Assembly (NCBI GenBank): GCA_022496185.1
Contig: WTXG01000511.1
Span: forward strand, 1 to 16,634
DNA: 16,634 nt
DNA from: Multifurca ochricompacta
Taxonomy: Eukaryota > Basidiomycota > Agaricomycetes > Russulales > Russulaceae
Reading direction: 5' to 3'
The translations under genes were made by a program, and so were the position numbers. Numbering within the stretch: the stretch's first letter is position 1; each line of letters opens with the position of its first letter. Below are positions 8,142 through 16,634 of the stretch, in pieces. The notes under the pieces are model-generated. The model did no database searches and was not told the DNA's origin. It was given only the letters and a program-made list of their open reading frames with translations.

Positions 8142-11100
8142 TTAAGGGTGGTGCCGATTCTGGCACCTTGCCAGTGAGGTGTGATAGGACTTGAGTAGGT
8201 CTGGTGCGTGACAATCAGCCTCATCTACCCATGAGTTATCACTCATTGGGTAGCCTTTCCAGCTGACCAGGTACTGTAGCGTTTTCGATCGGCCATGTGT
8301 GCGATGATTTAAGATCGCGTCTATTTCATACTCCTCTTCCTGATTGATGAGGTCGGGCAGGGTCTCATGTAGTTAGGTCCATGGGCATCAGTTTCTTGGT
8401 AAGGCGTTAAGAGATCGATGTGAAATACATTGTGGATCTTCATGTGTGTTGGTAGAGCGAGACGATAGGCAACCGGGGAGATGGAGGCGAGAATCCAGAA
8501 TGGTCCGTATCGTCTAGGGGCTAGTTTTGAAGAGGGGAAGTGTGTTTTGAGATGCTTTCCTTCTAACCATACTTGTGTTCCAACCGCAAACTGAGGGCGG
8601 ATTGGTTGTTCCTTAGTTATCCTAAACGCGTCTTCTGCTCGCGTTCGCGCGTCTCGGAGATCGCGCAATCGCTTGTCAACCTGTGGTACAGTTGTGTCAG
8701 TAGTCTCTGCCTTCCAATCAAACTGTATGCCATGGATGAGTGAGTGGGGCAAAAGTTTTGTTTTGTCATGCGGCCACGAGTTGTGCACATACTTGGCTAG
8801 AGGTAAGTACTCTGGCCATTTATATTGATCGTCACCTAGCCAAAGACGTAGATATTGTTCCAGCCAAAGGTTCATACACTCGCTGGAACCATCAGTTTGG
8901 GGGTGGAAAGCTGTTGACAAGTTTTGTTGAATCTGCAGTGTTTTTGCGAGTGCACGCGAGAAGTGCGAAGTGAAGCGCGGATCGCGATCCGAGATGATAC
9001 GTCTTGGAATTCCAAAGAATGGGAAGAGATGGCAGTAGTATAGGGTAGCTACGCCTTCTCCCATGATGTCTTTAGAGCATGGAATGAAACGAGCGGCTTT
9101 AGAGCAGCCTTGGTCTACAATAGTCAGTACAGCGTCATACTTTCCGGTTGATGGGAGATCCGTAATTAGATCCATAGCAATGTATTGAAATGGGCCGATC
9201 GTTGCCGGTACGTCTAGTGGAAAGGTTGGCGCTTTCTTCGTAAGCTTTGGCTTATTCTCTTGACATTTAGCGCAGCCTTTGATGTAATCGCGTATGAAAT
9301 CTTTGAGATCGTGTCCCTCATACTCGCATTGAACTCCTCATGTGGTTTTGTCTATGCCTGGGTGTCCTGCCAGGATGTGATCGTGATGTCGTTGAAGGAC
9401 TTCGCGTCGTTCAGGGAGGGTAATAGGAAAAGGCCGTTTTTCCAATTTGACGTCTTGATGAACAGTTCCACTGGTAGAACCATAATCTCTTCATTGTCAT
9501 CGATGCCATGGTCCGCATCCGGTCGGCACGAGAGCATATCGGCAACTGTGTGGAGTTTTCCCGGGACATGTTCTAGGGTAAAGTCAAAGTCAGCAAGTTC
9601 TTGGAGCCATCTGGCTTGCCAGCGGTTTAGTTTCTGTGGTTCCTTGAAGTACTGGAGGTTATTATGATCGGTCCGCACTTGTACCTTATGCTTGGCACCC
9701 AGGAGGTATTGGCGCCAAGATCTAAACGCGATGATGATTGCGAACAGTTCGCGATCATAAATGTCCCAGTTTTGTTGCATCGCATCTAGGGTTTTTGATA
9801 GGTACGCGACAGGATGGAGTCGTCCTTCTTGATCCTTTTGACTGAGCGTCGCTCCTAGTGCATATCCCGAGGCATCAGCATCGACGATGAAGGGTTCTTC
9901 GAAGTCTGGCTGCATTAGTACAGGTTTAGAGGTAACTCTTTGCTTGAGGGTATCGAATGCTCCTTGTTCTGTCGCGGTCCACGTCCAGGGGTTCTTTACG
10001 CTCATAAGTGCATTCAATGGGGCTGCGATCTTGCTGAATCCTTGAATGAATCATCGGTAGAACTGACAAAATCCCAGGAATGACCGGACCTCCTTCACCG
10101 TGGTGGGTACCTTCCATGTAGCGACACCCTCCACCTTAACTGGATCCATATGCACTTGATTTCCTTCGAGGATGAGTCCAAGATACTCTATGCGCGTCTG
10201 TTCAAAGGCGCATTTTTCGGCTTGAGATACAGGTCCAATTTGTTAAGCTTATCCAAGACGCGATGTACTTTAGATTGATGGTTCCGGAGATCATGATCAG
10301 TGTGAATAAGAATGTCATCCATATAGACAGTGAACCAAGCTCTGCCTGTTTTGTCTCGTTCATTAAGTTCGTCCCTAAACTCTGCATTCATCATAGTTTG
10401 GAACGTAGCTGGGGAGTTGGTTAAACCGAAGAACATAACGTTCGGTTCGTACAAGCCGCGATTCGTCTTGAAAGCTGCTTTCCATCGATCTTCCGGGTAG
10501 ATGCGGATGTTATTATACCCCCAGCGGACATCCATCTTTGTGAACAAGGTACTGCCGCGGACTCGATCTATGAGTTCGGGGATTAATGGTAAGGGGTAAG
10601 TATTTCGGATCGTCCACTCATTGAGCTTGCGATAATCCTGAACCGGTCTTAGCTTTCCATCTTTTTTCTTGATAAAGAAGAATGGAGATGCATAAGGGGA
10701 CTTAGACTCCTGGATATACCCTTTCTGCAAATGTTCCTCCAAGAATTTATTTAATGCGTCTTGTTCTCCTGGTCCTAAGGGGTAGATCTTACAATCCAAC
10801 GTTGCTGGCGCTTCTGGTTTTAGCTCGATCCGATGATCCCAAGGCCTGGCTTCCGGGAATCATTGAGCTTCTTGGTCGCTGAACACTTTCTGATGTCTGT
10901 GATATTCCTGGGGTACTATCTGGTCCCAAGAGCGCTCTAGGTTGTCCTTCGCTTTAATCGCCAGTTCTTGAGCTATATTGAGTCACTTAACATGTTCTTC
11001 GGGTATATTAAGTCGGATGGATTGCATAAGACGTCCTTGTGTCCAGTCTATTGCTGGGTTACTAGTGGCGAACCATGGATATCCTAAGATCATCTGATCT

Positions 11101-11447
11101 GTCCCAATAGAGGCGATATAGAACCGATGTCGTCTAAGTTTATCATCTGTGGTTATGTCAAGATCAACATATTGGTCGATGTTTCGAGTAGCATTTGGTG
11201 TCCCGTCCGCGTTTCGTAGTTTTTTTGGAATGGTGAGTCGTTTGGTTGGGAGTCGATACCTGACAACTGTCCTATAGTTAATGAAGTTCTCTGTTGCACC
11301 ACTATCAACAAGTGCTTCTATGTTGGCCATTTCTTTCACACCATATACAGGGATGGATATTTTCATTGCTCGGAGTGGTGAAATGAATACATGATGTGAA
11401 ACTAATGCTCGAATGAAGGCCGCATCATTCAAGCGATATAAAAATCC
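8142..11447 (-). pseudogene. pol: Pol of element B: PR, RT, RNase H, integrase with chromodomain
   Basis: About 1,100 codons in -1 frame to gag. Protease has ALVDSGATENF (about 11310). RT runs about 10800-10190 with WGYNN and the intact box [10 protein letters not shown]. RNase H (about 9970-9500) keeps DADASG, YDRELFAI, RTDHNN and VADMLSCRPD, the last with Cys for a usual Arg. Integrase has an HHCC-type finger ending CAKC and a DDE core (MDLITDLP, ISDRDPRFTS, TDGSSE). A GPY/F-type block (RRYGPFWI) follows, then a C-terminal chromodomain (about 8340-8180; EYEIDAIL, YLVSWKGYP) and TAA at 8142. TGA codons at arginine sites: 10983, 10860, 10051, 9338. Frame is lost by one missing base near 10219 (A run), near 9430 (T run) and near 8386. 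All catalytic residues I looked for are present, so decay is recent, or part of it is sequencing error. Confidence 0.9.
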
Positions 11448-13033
11448 TCATTGTCCTTGAATTGATTTTGGAGCTCTAGACGTTGATCGTCGGTCATCGT
11501 CTTCAAGGCAGTTGCAAGCGCGACGACGTCAATCGTGGATTTGGGTTCATTTGATCCGGTGGGTACCGTCGCAGTCGTCGGAGTCACTTCTGTGATAGTG
11601 GCAGTTCGGGCCGGCGTGCTCGTAGTTGGCCGTGGGCTTCTGTTCGGGCAATCTCGGACTAAGTGTCCCCGACGGCCGCATTCGAAGCATCGGCCTTCCT
11701 TTTTGTAACGCTCTTTATCCTCGGAGGTGACTGCCTTTTTGATCGCATCCACATCCATTGCATTTGGATCTCGTTTCTTGTAGAAGGTGAATTTATTACC
11801 ACGCGGGGATGGATCTGTGGCTTTCTTGTTACCAATGAGACCTTTCATGAAAACATAGTTGGCATGATGTCTCCTAGCTGAATCGGCTGCCTCCTCCAGA
11901 GTCTGTGGCTGATCTTGAGTCAACATTGTCGATACTAGTCGGGTGGGTAGTCCACGATAGAAATATTGTTGAACGGTGGCGTCATCGAGGTGTAGCCCGG
12001 CTCGGACGGCTAGATCGCGGAACTCGGCGATATAGTCATCAATATTGCCTTCTTTCATTTGTAATTTCTCAAGCGCCTGTAATGCCTTTTGTCCAGCCGC
12101 CACATCAGACCATGCGGCAAAGAAGGTTTGACAGAAGACATTCCAAGGGCGTTGAACTCTAATTCTGTTTTGTGCCATGTCGACGAGCCAGTCAGTTTGT
12201 TCTTCGACCCATCGGTCAACCTTGGGTCCTCTCATCAATGCTAGTACATAGGCAACTTGACTCTGCTCGTCAATGACGGTTGCAGCATGTTTGTTCAAGA
12301 AAAGGTGTAGCTCAAGTTGAGAAAACCACCTCTTCGCCGTGGATCGGTCTCCTTCGAAGAACAGTGGGGGCGCTCCTTCAATGCGTCCTCCTGGAGCGTG
12401 TGGTCCTGGTCCCGGGGGTACGATTGGGCCTTGAGGTCCTCCTCCTCCCCCAGGTCCTCCACTGGGTGGTCCTCCTCCGGGTGGTCCTCCACCTGGATTT
12501 CCTCCAAGGGGTCCGCCTGGTCCTGGCAAGGTAAGTCCTGTGCTGGCGTTTTGGCTGATTGCGCTTGTGCTAGGTTGTGTGAACGAAGCCCCACGCGCGC
12601 GTCCTGGAGTCGTGGTGGTCGTGCTGGTTGTTATCGTCGCCATGGGGGCTATAGTACTGGTAACGTTCTGACCCAAGAGGGAAGTCGTCATTGGCGCTGA
12701 TGGGAGAATTATGGGTGCGAGGAAGGGGTTGTCTGGTAAGTTCAGCCCTGTTTCTTCTGGTGCAACTCTGATTGCTTCAATTTGGTTTAGGTTGTTAGGA
12801 TGGATGTGGTACCAGACTCCACGATACCAGTCTACAGCAAGATTAGTTCGTCGATACGGTACCCAGTAACCTCAGAAGGGGACGTCTTGTTCGCGCGCTT
12901 CAAGCCAACGCGCGGATCGTTTCAAATGTTGTGGGATATTATCTTCAGGCCGTGCAGGGATTACAAAGGGGAATCGAGTGGCAGCCGTAGTGTCTAGTGT
13001 CGGGGCAGGGGACGCGTCGTTGTCTCCCTGCAT
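11429..13033 (-). pseudogene. gag: Gag of element B, one internal TGA at codon 54
   Basis: The true start is probably ATG at 13033-13031, 32 nt after the primer site, and not the later in-frame ATG at 12691. The 114 codons between them are open except for TGA at 12872-12874, where arginine fits. They carry a block (GYWVPYRR, VWYHIHPNN) that is also found in gag of E. Further on: a Gly/Pro-rich linker (about residues 180-220), the capsid-like region from PPLFFEGDRSTAKRWF, a CCHC knuckle (CFECGRRGHLVRDC, about residues 448-461), a Thr-rich tail and the end EDFYIA-TGA. Full length would be about 534 residues. Gag packages the RNA and forms virus-like particles in the cell. Confidence 0.85.
11439..11447 (-). 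promoter_or_regulatory. Candidate -1 frameshift site at the gag/pol junction (element B)
   Basis: The minus strand reads GGATTTTTA. Gag reads GAT TTT TAT ATC GCT TGA, so here it continues for three codons before stopping. The pol frame reads GGA TTT TTA TAT. No canonical X XXY YYZ heptamer is present; the T run would allow slippage of tRNA-Phe. Confidence 0.6.
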
Positions 13034-13064
13034 TTCGGTGAGTGATCTGTTTTCTGAAAGTCAA

Positions 13065-13076
13065 TAAGTCTGTTCT
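13065..13076 (-). other. Self-complementary primer-binding site (element B)
   Basis: The minus strand reads AGAACAGACTTA, starting 2 nt after the 5' LTR end. It is the perfect 12 nt complement of TAAGTCTGTTCT, the minus-strand reading of 6518-6507 in the LTR, where transcription should begin. Confidence 0.65.
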
Positions 13077-13078
13077 AA

Positions 13079-13098
13079 TGTCACAGCCAGGTGCCTGC
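13079..13098 (-). repeat. Remnant of the 5' LTR of element B
   Basis: Twenty bases identical to the outer edge of the 3' LTR (TGTCACAGCCAGGTGCCTGC on the plus strand). The sequence then changes abruptly into the C2 LTR. The remaining 600 bp of this LTR are not in the window, as expected if C2 inserted here; the candidate target duplication is cctgc. Confidence 0.8.
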
Positions 13099-13681
13099 TG
13101 TCATGAACTGACACCCTAGAAAACCTCCTAACCCCCCAGAAATCCTCAGACGCTCCCAGAGACCTTGTAAAACCCTCAGAGACAAAGATAACCCTAGATT
13201 AAGACCAGAGAAGGGCCGGTCCGGACCAGGGCCGGACTCCTGCCAAATTGGAGACCTGTGGGAAGAGTACTAACAGAACCCCACAATGTCTAAACAGCAG
13301 TGCACAAACTGTGGACTGCGGACTGCGGACTGTGGATTCCTAAGCCCAAAAGTGGGGCTATTCTCATTGGTGGATCAGTAGAGAGTTAGAGCGAAGTTAA
13401 CCTCCCCTAAAGTGGTGCACAGACCAAAGTCCCGGTTGTAATTACGTATATAAACCCTTTGGGAATAGAATGGACAGCTCCAGACTGTCCACTTGTGATC
13501 CGGTTCCTGATTACCTAGGAGATTAGCCCCACCTTGTGGAAGGCTTCTCATCCCCTGCCCTTGAGCTGTTCGCTTCGTCTCCCTTGCACTTTCACCCTCA
13601 CTCTCATCCTTTGCCCACTTCCAAATCCCTTCCCCTTCGCATACAACCCACTGTCCAGGCAGTCGACAGTGAGTTGTAACA
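13099..13681 (+). repeat. LTR of element C, copy 2 (C2)
   Basis: A 583 bp partner of 1744-2319, highly similar along its whole length. It starts TGTCATGAAC and ends TTGTAACA. It retains CpG at nine positions where copy 1 has TpG or CpA, so it is the younger copy. The region 13309-13338 has extra copies of an 8 bp unit, GACTGCGG/GACTGTGG, compared with copy 1. Confidence 0.85.
13447..13454 (+). promoter_or_regulatory. TATA box of C2 LTR
   Basis: TATATAAA lies 35 bp upstream of the predicted RNA start at 13482 (AGACTGTCCA), as in copy 1. Confidence 0.65.
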
Positions 13682-13683
13682 TT

Positions 13684-13693
13684 TGGACAGTCT
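13684..13693 (+). other. Self-complementary primer-binding site (C2)
   Basis: TGGACAGTCT, 2 nt after the LTR end, is complementary over 10 nt to 13482-13491. The LTR holds other CTGTCCA/TGGACAG words, so this match is weaker evidence than those in E and B. Confidence 0.5.
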
Positions 13694-13712
13694 CCTTTGC
13701 AGCAGACAGTGA

Positions 13713-15774
13713 CTGACAAGTGCCCTAGTGTCCCAGAACAGCTCCCCCTTGACCAACTCTTCGGATCAAGCAGACTCCCCCCCCTACGAGCTTACCCCCC
13801 CCCACGAAATCCTCAACTTTGCTGCCTTAGTAGAGGCAGCTGCCACAGCATCTCCAGCTCCCCCTTCATCGGTCTTACCCCCTCTTGAGCTCCCAGAGCT
13901 TCACCCTTTCCCTGTGCCCTCCCCCACCCTCCAATTGCCTCCCCTTGTCCCCCAGGCCTCTTGAACGCATCAAACACCTTTGGCACCCCCCCTCCTCGTT
14001 ATATTCGCCTCCCAACCCCTGCTCCACCCCCTCCCACTGCAACAAACGCCCTCTCCCCTCACCACCCTGGCCTTGTCCATCGCACACCTCCTCCTTCTCT
14101 CGTCAATCGCCCCCTTTGCATTGATCATCCGACCAACCCTCACCAATTTCTTATATTCTACTCGCTTGACGGTCAGCAAGAGTCTTGGGTGCCCGCTCAG
14201 TTCTCCAGAGAACCTAGCTTCTTTGACCAATTCCCCTGCTTTGTGGACGTGCTTGCTGATCTCCCCCATTATCTCCCTGGTGTGGGTATTCCTTTCCGTT
14301 TCCTCACTTTCACAACGTTCCTATTCGCCCTCGCATTGATCGATTTCTTCGTTCCCCTCATTACCCCACCTCCCACTTTGTGAACCTCAATCTGTGTGCC
14401 AAAGTAGGATACTTGGCCCCCAACCCTCGCACCTTTCAAGAGGCCTGCTGGTCTATTCTTGGAACGCTTCCCTTGCCCGCTTGAATCGCACCCTCTCCCC
14501 AGAATTGCAAGACGTCTTTAGTGGGGCTAGAACATTACTCCAAGGCTTCGACCTCTTGGACGGACGATTTATCAGCCTCTTCGGCACCTTGAATTTTACT
14601 GATCTAGGTGTTGTGGTAGAAGACAGATATTTTACGGTTCGAGACGCACTTAGAACCCATCCAGAGCTCATCCCCCTCACCCAAGCAGTACGATTACCTA
14701 CCAACCCTGTCCCCCTCCTCCCCATCCAGCCTGCAGACGGGTACACCTGCTTTGAAGACATAGACTTTGATAGTAACCTTTGAACAAACAGTACGTTGTG
14801 CACCTAGCTGTAGAAGTCCTTAGTAAATAAACAAGTCCTTGGTCCGGGAAAATAGTGTCCTTCCCTGCAGAAAGAGAAGAGCGTCTCCAACGCGTCCAAA
14901 GACAATTCAACCACCTTTTCCAGCTTCACAGAGAAGCACAGCTCGCCCTCCTCTATCCAGAACCGCTTATTAGCACCCTCCACGACGACGGACAAGCAGA
15001 AGGTTGGTGTGACGTTGATACCATCTATCTTCCCCTTCGAATTCTCCTCCCCTTTGGACAAGTCCTATCCCAAACTCAGTACAACCAGTTCCTGTCCGGC
15101 CTTGTCAGGCCATCCCTCGAGACTCCCAGCACCAACTGCTTTATTGGCACCTCGCTCAACTCACCCATTCCACAGGGGACCCCCTTGAAACACTCTTAGT
15201 CTGTGTCAACGACGAATACCTTTGGAAAGAACACATTCCCCCTCGAATCCCAGAACTTGAAACACTCTTGCTCAGAGGAGAACGCCTCTACTACCTTTCC
15301 ACCTTCCGCCTAGACCATACCAGAATCAACCTCACCTTTGACGAGATCCGCCTTCACTCTGCTCCCTCCCCTTCTGGCTGGCGCCTTGTAGAAACAGAAG
15401 GAATACAAATTGAATACCTGTGGACTGCTGATTACTGGGAGACCACCTCACGCAACCACTGCCCCTTCCTGTTAACCCCCCCATCTTCACAGACCCTCCC
15501 TACTCCCCGCCTACGCTGAACTTTCCCCAGAACCAGAAGAGCTGCCTTCCCTACCCTTTCCCTTGCAGCAGTCACCCAAGAAGAAGAACGTCTCACCCAG
15601 ACCCAGACAGTCTTAATTGGTAACACTACCACTTGGTCTGATCTCGAGACCCCCACAGAAAACACCTCTGACTTTGAAGAAAGTTCCCCTGTATCCAGAC
15701 AACGCTGCCTCTGTGATATTGACCTCTGTACCTGTAACTTTCGTCCAGATACTCCCCCTACCCCCCAGGCATAG
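13713..15774 (+). pseudogene. Unrecognised coding body in C2, about 680 codons, broken frame
   Basis: Coding character moves between the three plus frames, each time by the loss of one base (near 13960, 14306, 14480, 15110). An Ala/Pro/Ser-rich opening (13728-13960) has no ATG; its first candidate codon is GTG at 13728. Next come a stretch with FLIFYSLDGQQESWVPAQF (about 14150-14210), one with CAKVGYLAPNPRTFQEACW, and one with RDALRTHPELIPLTQAV. After a likely intron, helical segments follow (EEERLQRVQRQFNHLFQLHR-like, CVNDEYLWKEHIPPRIPELE). It ends in an acidic Ser/Thr-rich tail with the cysteine motif CLCDIDLCTC before TAG at 15772. One TGA (15517) stands where arginine would fit. I know no family with these features, and a gag role is possible only by position. 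Pseudogene or poorly sequenced gene. Confidence 0.5.
14791..14870 (+). other. Probable 80 bp intron
   Basis: The donor GTACGT and acceptor TTCCCTGCAG are strong fungal splice signals. Removing the 80 bp joins the upstream frame in phase 1 to the exact frame that continues as REERLQRVQ. A TGA six bases upstream of the donor remains unless the weaker donor GTAACC at 14773 is used, which keeps the same phase and skips it. Confidence 0.5.
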
Positions 15775-16634
15775 TATTGTGGAGGCCTTCAGCCTTTGAT
15801 ACATACTTACCTTCGCATTACTCGATCTAAGTAGGGAAAAGAAATAAAAGACTCCTTTGCATTGTGGCTAGTATTACTGACTGGGCTATCAACCTGGCGT
15901 CCCAACACAGAAGAAGTCAGTCCAACTCCCCCCAAGACAGAAGAAGAAATCCTAGAAGATGTAGTAGCAACGACACACCTGCCACACCTGCCCCCCACGC
16001 ACCTCCAGAAGACAAAGAGCACAAACCCATCCCAGCCCAGTGCACCCCCGCCAGAACGACCATTCCCCCTGTCCCAGAACCCTTCCTTGCTCATCTAAAC
16101 TACTCCCCCATCCCACCAACATCCACCCAGCTTGCCTCAACATCAACACCCTTCCTGAACCTCCAGTAGTAGAATCTGATCAGTCCCGATCCCGATCCCC
16201 TTCCATTGTTCATCAGTCAACCACATCTATCCTGCCACAGATATCTTGTCTCTGGACATACCCACTCGAAACCCAGAACTACGAGAATTCCACCTTCATT
16301 GTCTGCCCAGCTTGCAACTCAAAGGCCAATCACCTTGACGTCTACCATCCCTGAGTGAAGCTAACCATATCACCACAGACCCCCTGTACTTTGAAATCTC
16401 CTTTGGGACTTCGCATTGTTATCTCTGCCCCAGGAATAGTTGAAGAATATTACTGGATCCACAGAAACATCCGCAACTATCGTCTAGACCGTGCTGTCCT
16501 TCGCCCAGCCTATCAAGTTACTACGCCTGGAACGCCCAAGGGTGGACTACATACCGCTTAGCACCCGCTCTGAATGACCTCAGAACGACCTCTTACTGCT
16601 GAAGAATTAGCTCAAGTCCCCTTTGGCTTTACCC
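15775..16634 (+). pseudogene. Second coding-like stretch in C2, partial, broken frame
   Basis: After a short non-coding gap containing AAATAAA (about 15841), the frame from 15864 (GTG, no ATG) gives a Ser/Arg- then Pro-rich stretch ending at TAG in 16167-16169. The coding look continues in other frames: an Arg/Ser segment at about 16140-16235, one with DIPTRNPELREFHLHCLPSL (about 16255-16315), one with EEYYWIHRNIRNYRLDRAVL (about 16440-16500), and finally RPLTAEELAQVPFGF at the window edge. Most of the changes are again one-base losses. No domain is recognised, and it could be a second gene of the element or a continuation of the first. Low certainty on boundaries. Confidence 0.35.

Larger units (their letters stand above)
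6227..13098 (-). mobile_element. Element B: nearly complete chromovirus with an extra ORF
   Basis: Read on the minus strand: remnant of the 5' LTR (13098-13079), primer site, gag, pol (PR-RT-RNase H-integrase-chromodomain), an extra ORF, polypurine tract, 3' LTR (6846-6227). The repeat of the outer LTR edge, TGTCACAGCCAGGTGCCTGC, at 6227 and 13079 fixes both ends. The element interrupts RNase H of E; the 5 bp before it are cgcct. It is CpG-richer than A and E and has few defects: CGA-type TGA codons plus three single-base deletions in pol. That makes it the best preserved gag-pol here. Confidence 0.9.
13099..16634 (+). mobile_element. Element C, copy 2: LTR plus unrecognised coding body
   Basis: The second C LTR is followed by leader and then about 2.9 kb of CpG-containing, coding-like sequence to the window edge. 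No protease, RT, integrase or CCHC motif appears in the part seen. It could be an autonomous element whose pol lies further right, a non-autonomous element carrying a foreign gene, or a solo or partial LTR next to a host gene. The shared leader with C1 extends at least 35 bp past the primer site, which shows that at least the first bases belong to the element. Confidence 0.55.

Noticed and set aside
97..12874. Reassigned genetic code with TGA read as arginine
   Set aside because: Intact CGA arginine codons remain in the same genes, arginine-to-Trp, -His and -Cys changes accompany the TGAs, and the element gag of B itself ends on TGA. CpG decay explains all of it.
6227..13100. The 20-23 bp direct repeat at 6227 and 13079 as a target-site duplication or recombination site
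   Set aside because: It is the outer edge of the two LTRs of B; the inner LTR and polypurine tract at 6847 show this.

Overview
The window is a pile of nested LTR retrotransposons. No ordinary host gene, tRNA or rRNA can be recognised. Ty3/Gypsy chromovirus pol genes, short spliceosomal-type intron signals and heavy CpG-to-TpG decay point to a filamentous fungus, most likely a mushroom-forming basidiomycete. That placement is inferred from element type, not from a host marker.

Layout, with my own labels. A (97-1743, minus) is an old Gypsy fragment: end of gag, protease, start of reverse transcriptase. It is interrupted by C1 (1744-2397, plus), an LTR plus 78 bp of leader. C1 is interrupted by E (2398-6226, plus): a 594 bp LTR, gag, and pol up to RNase H. 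E is interrupted in RNase H by B (6227-13098, minus): a 620 bp 3' LTR, an extra ORF, a full pol with integrase and chromodomain, gag, and the first 20 bp of its other LTR. That LTR is cut by C2 (13099 to the window end, plus), a second copy of the C LTR. C2 leads into about 2.9 kb of broken coding sequence that I do not recognise. The simplest order of insertion is A, then C1, E, B and C2. It agrees with CpG decay: A is worst, and at nine places C2 keeps CpG where C1 has TpG or CpA.

The elements share three features. (1) Each LTR end is followed after 1-2 nt by a 10-12 nt sequence exactly complementary to the predicted 5' end of the element's own RNA, about 30-35 nt downstream of a TATA-like box. 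This is the layout of Tf1/sushi-type self-priming. (2) In A, E and B the gag frame meets pol in the -1 frame at the same nonamer, GGATTTTTA. (3) Every internal stop in gag and pol of A, E and B is TGA at a place where arginine (CGA) fits, the mark of CpG deamination.

The two least explained parts are the 341-codon ORF between pol and the 3' LTR of B, which ends in a SUMO-interaction-like motif if its TGA is read as a decayed CGA, and the unrecognised coding body behind the C2 LTR. Single-base deletions, inferred from frame changes, break B pol three times and the C2 body repeatedly.
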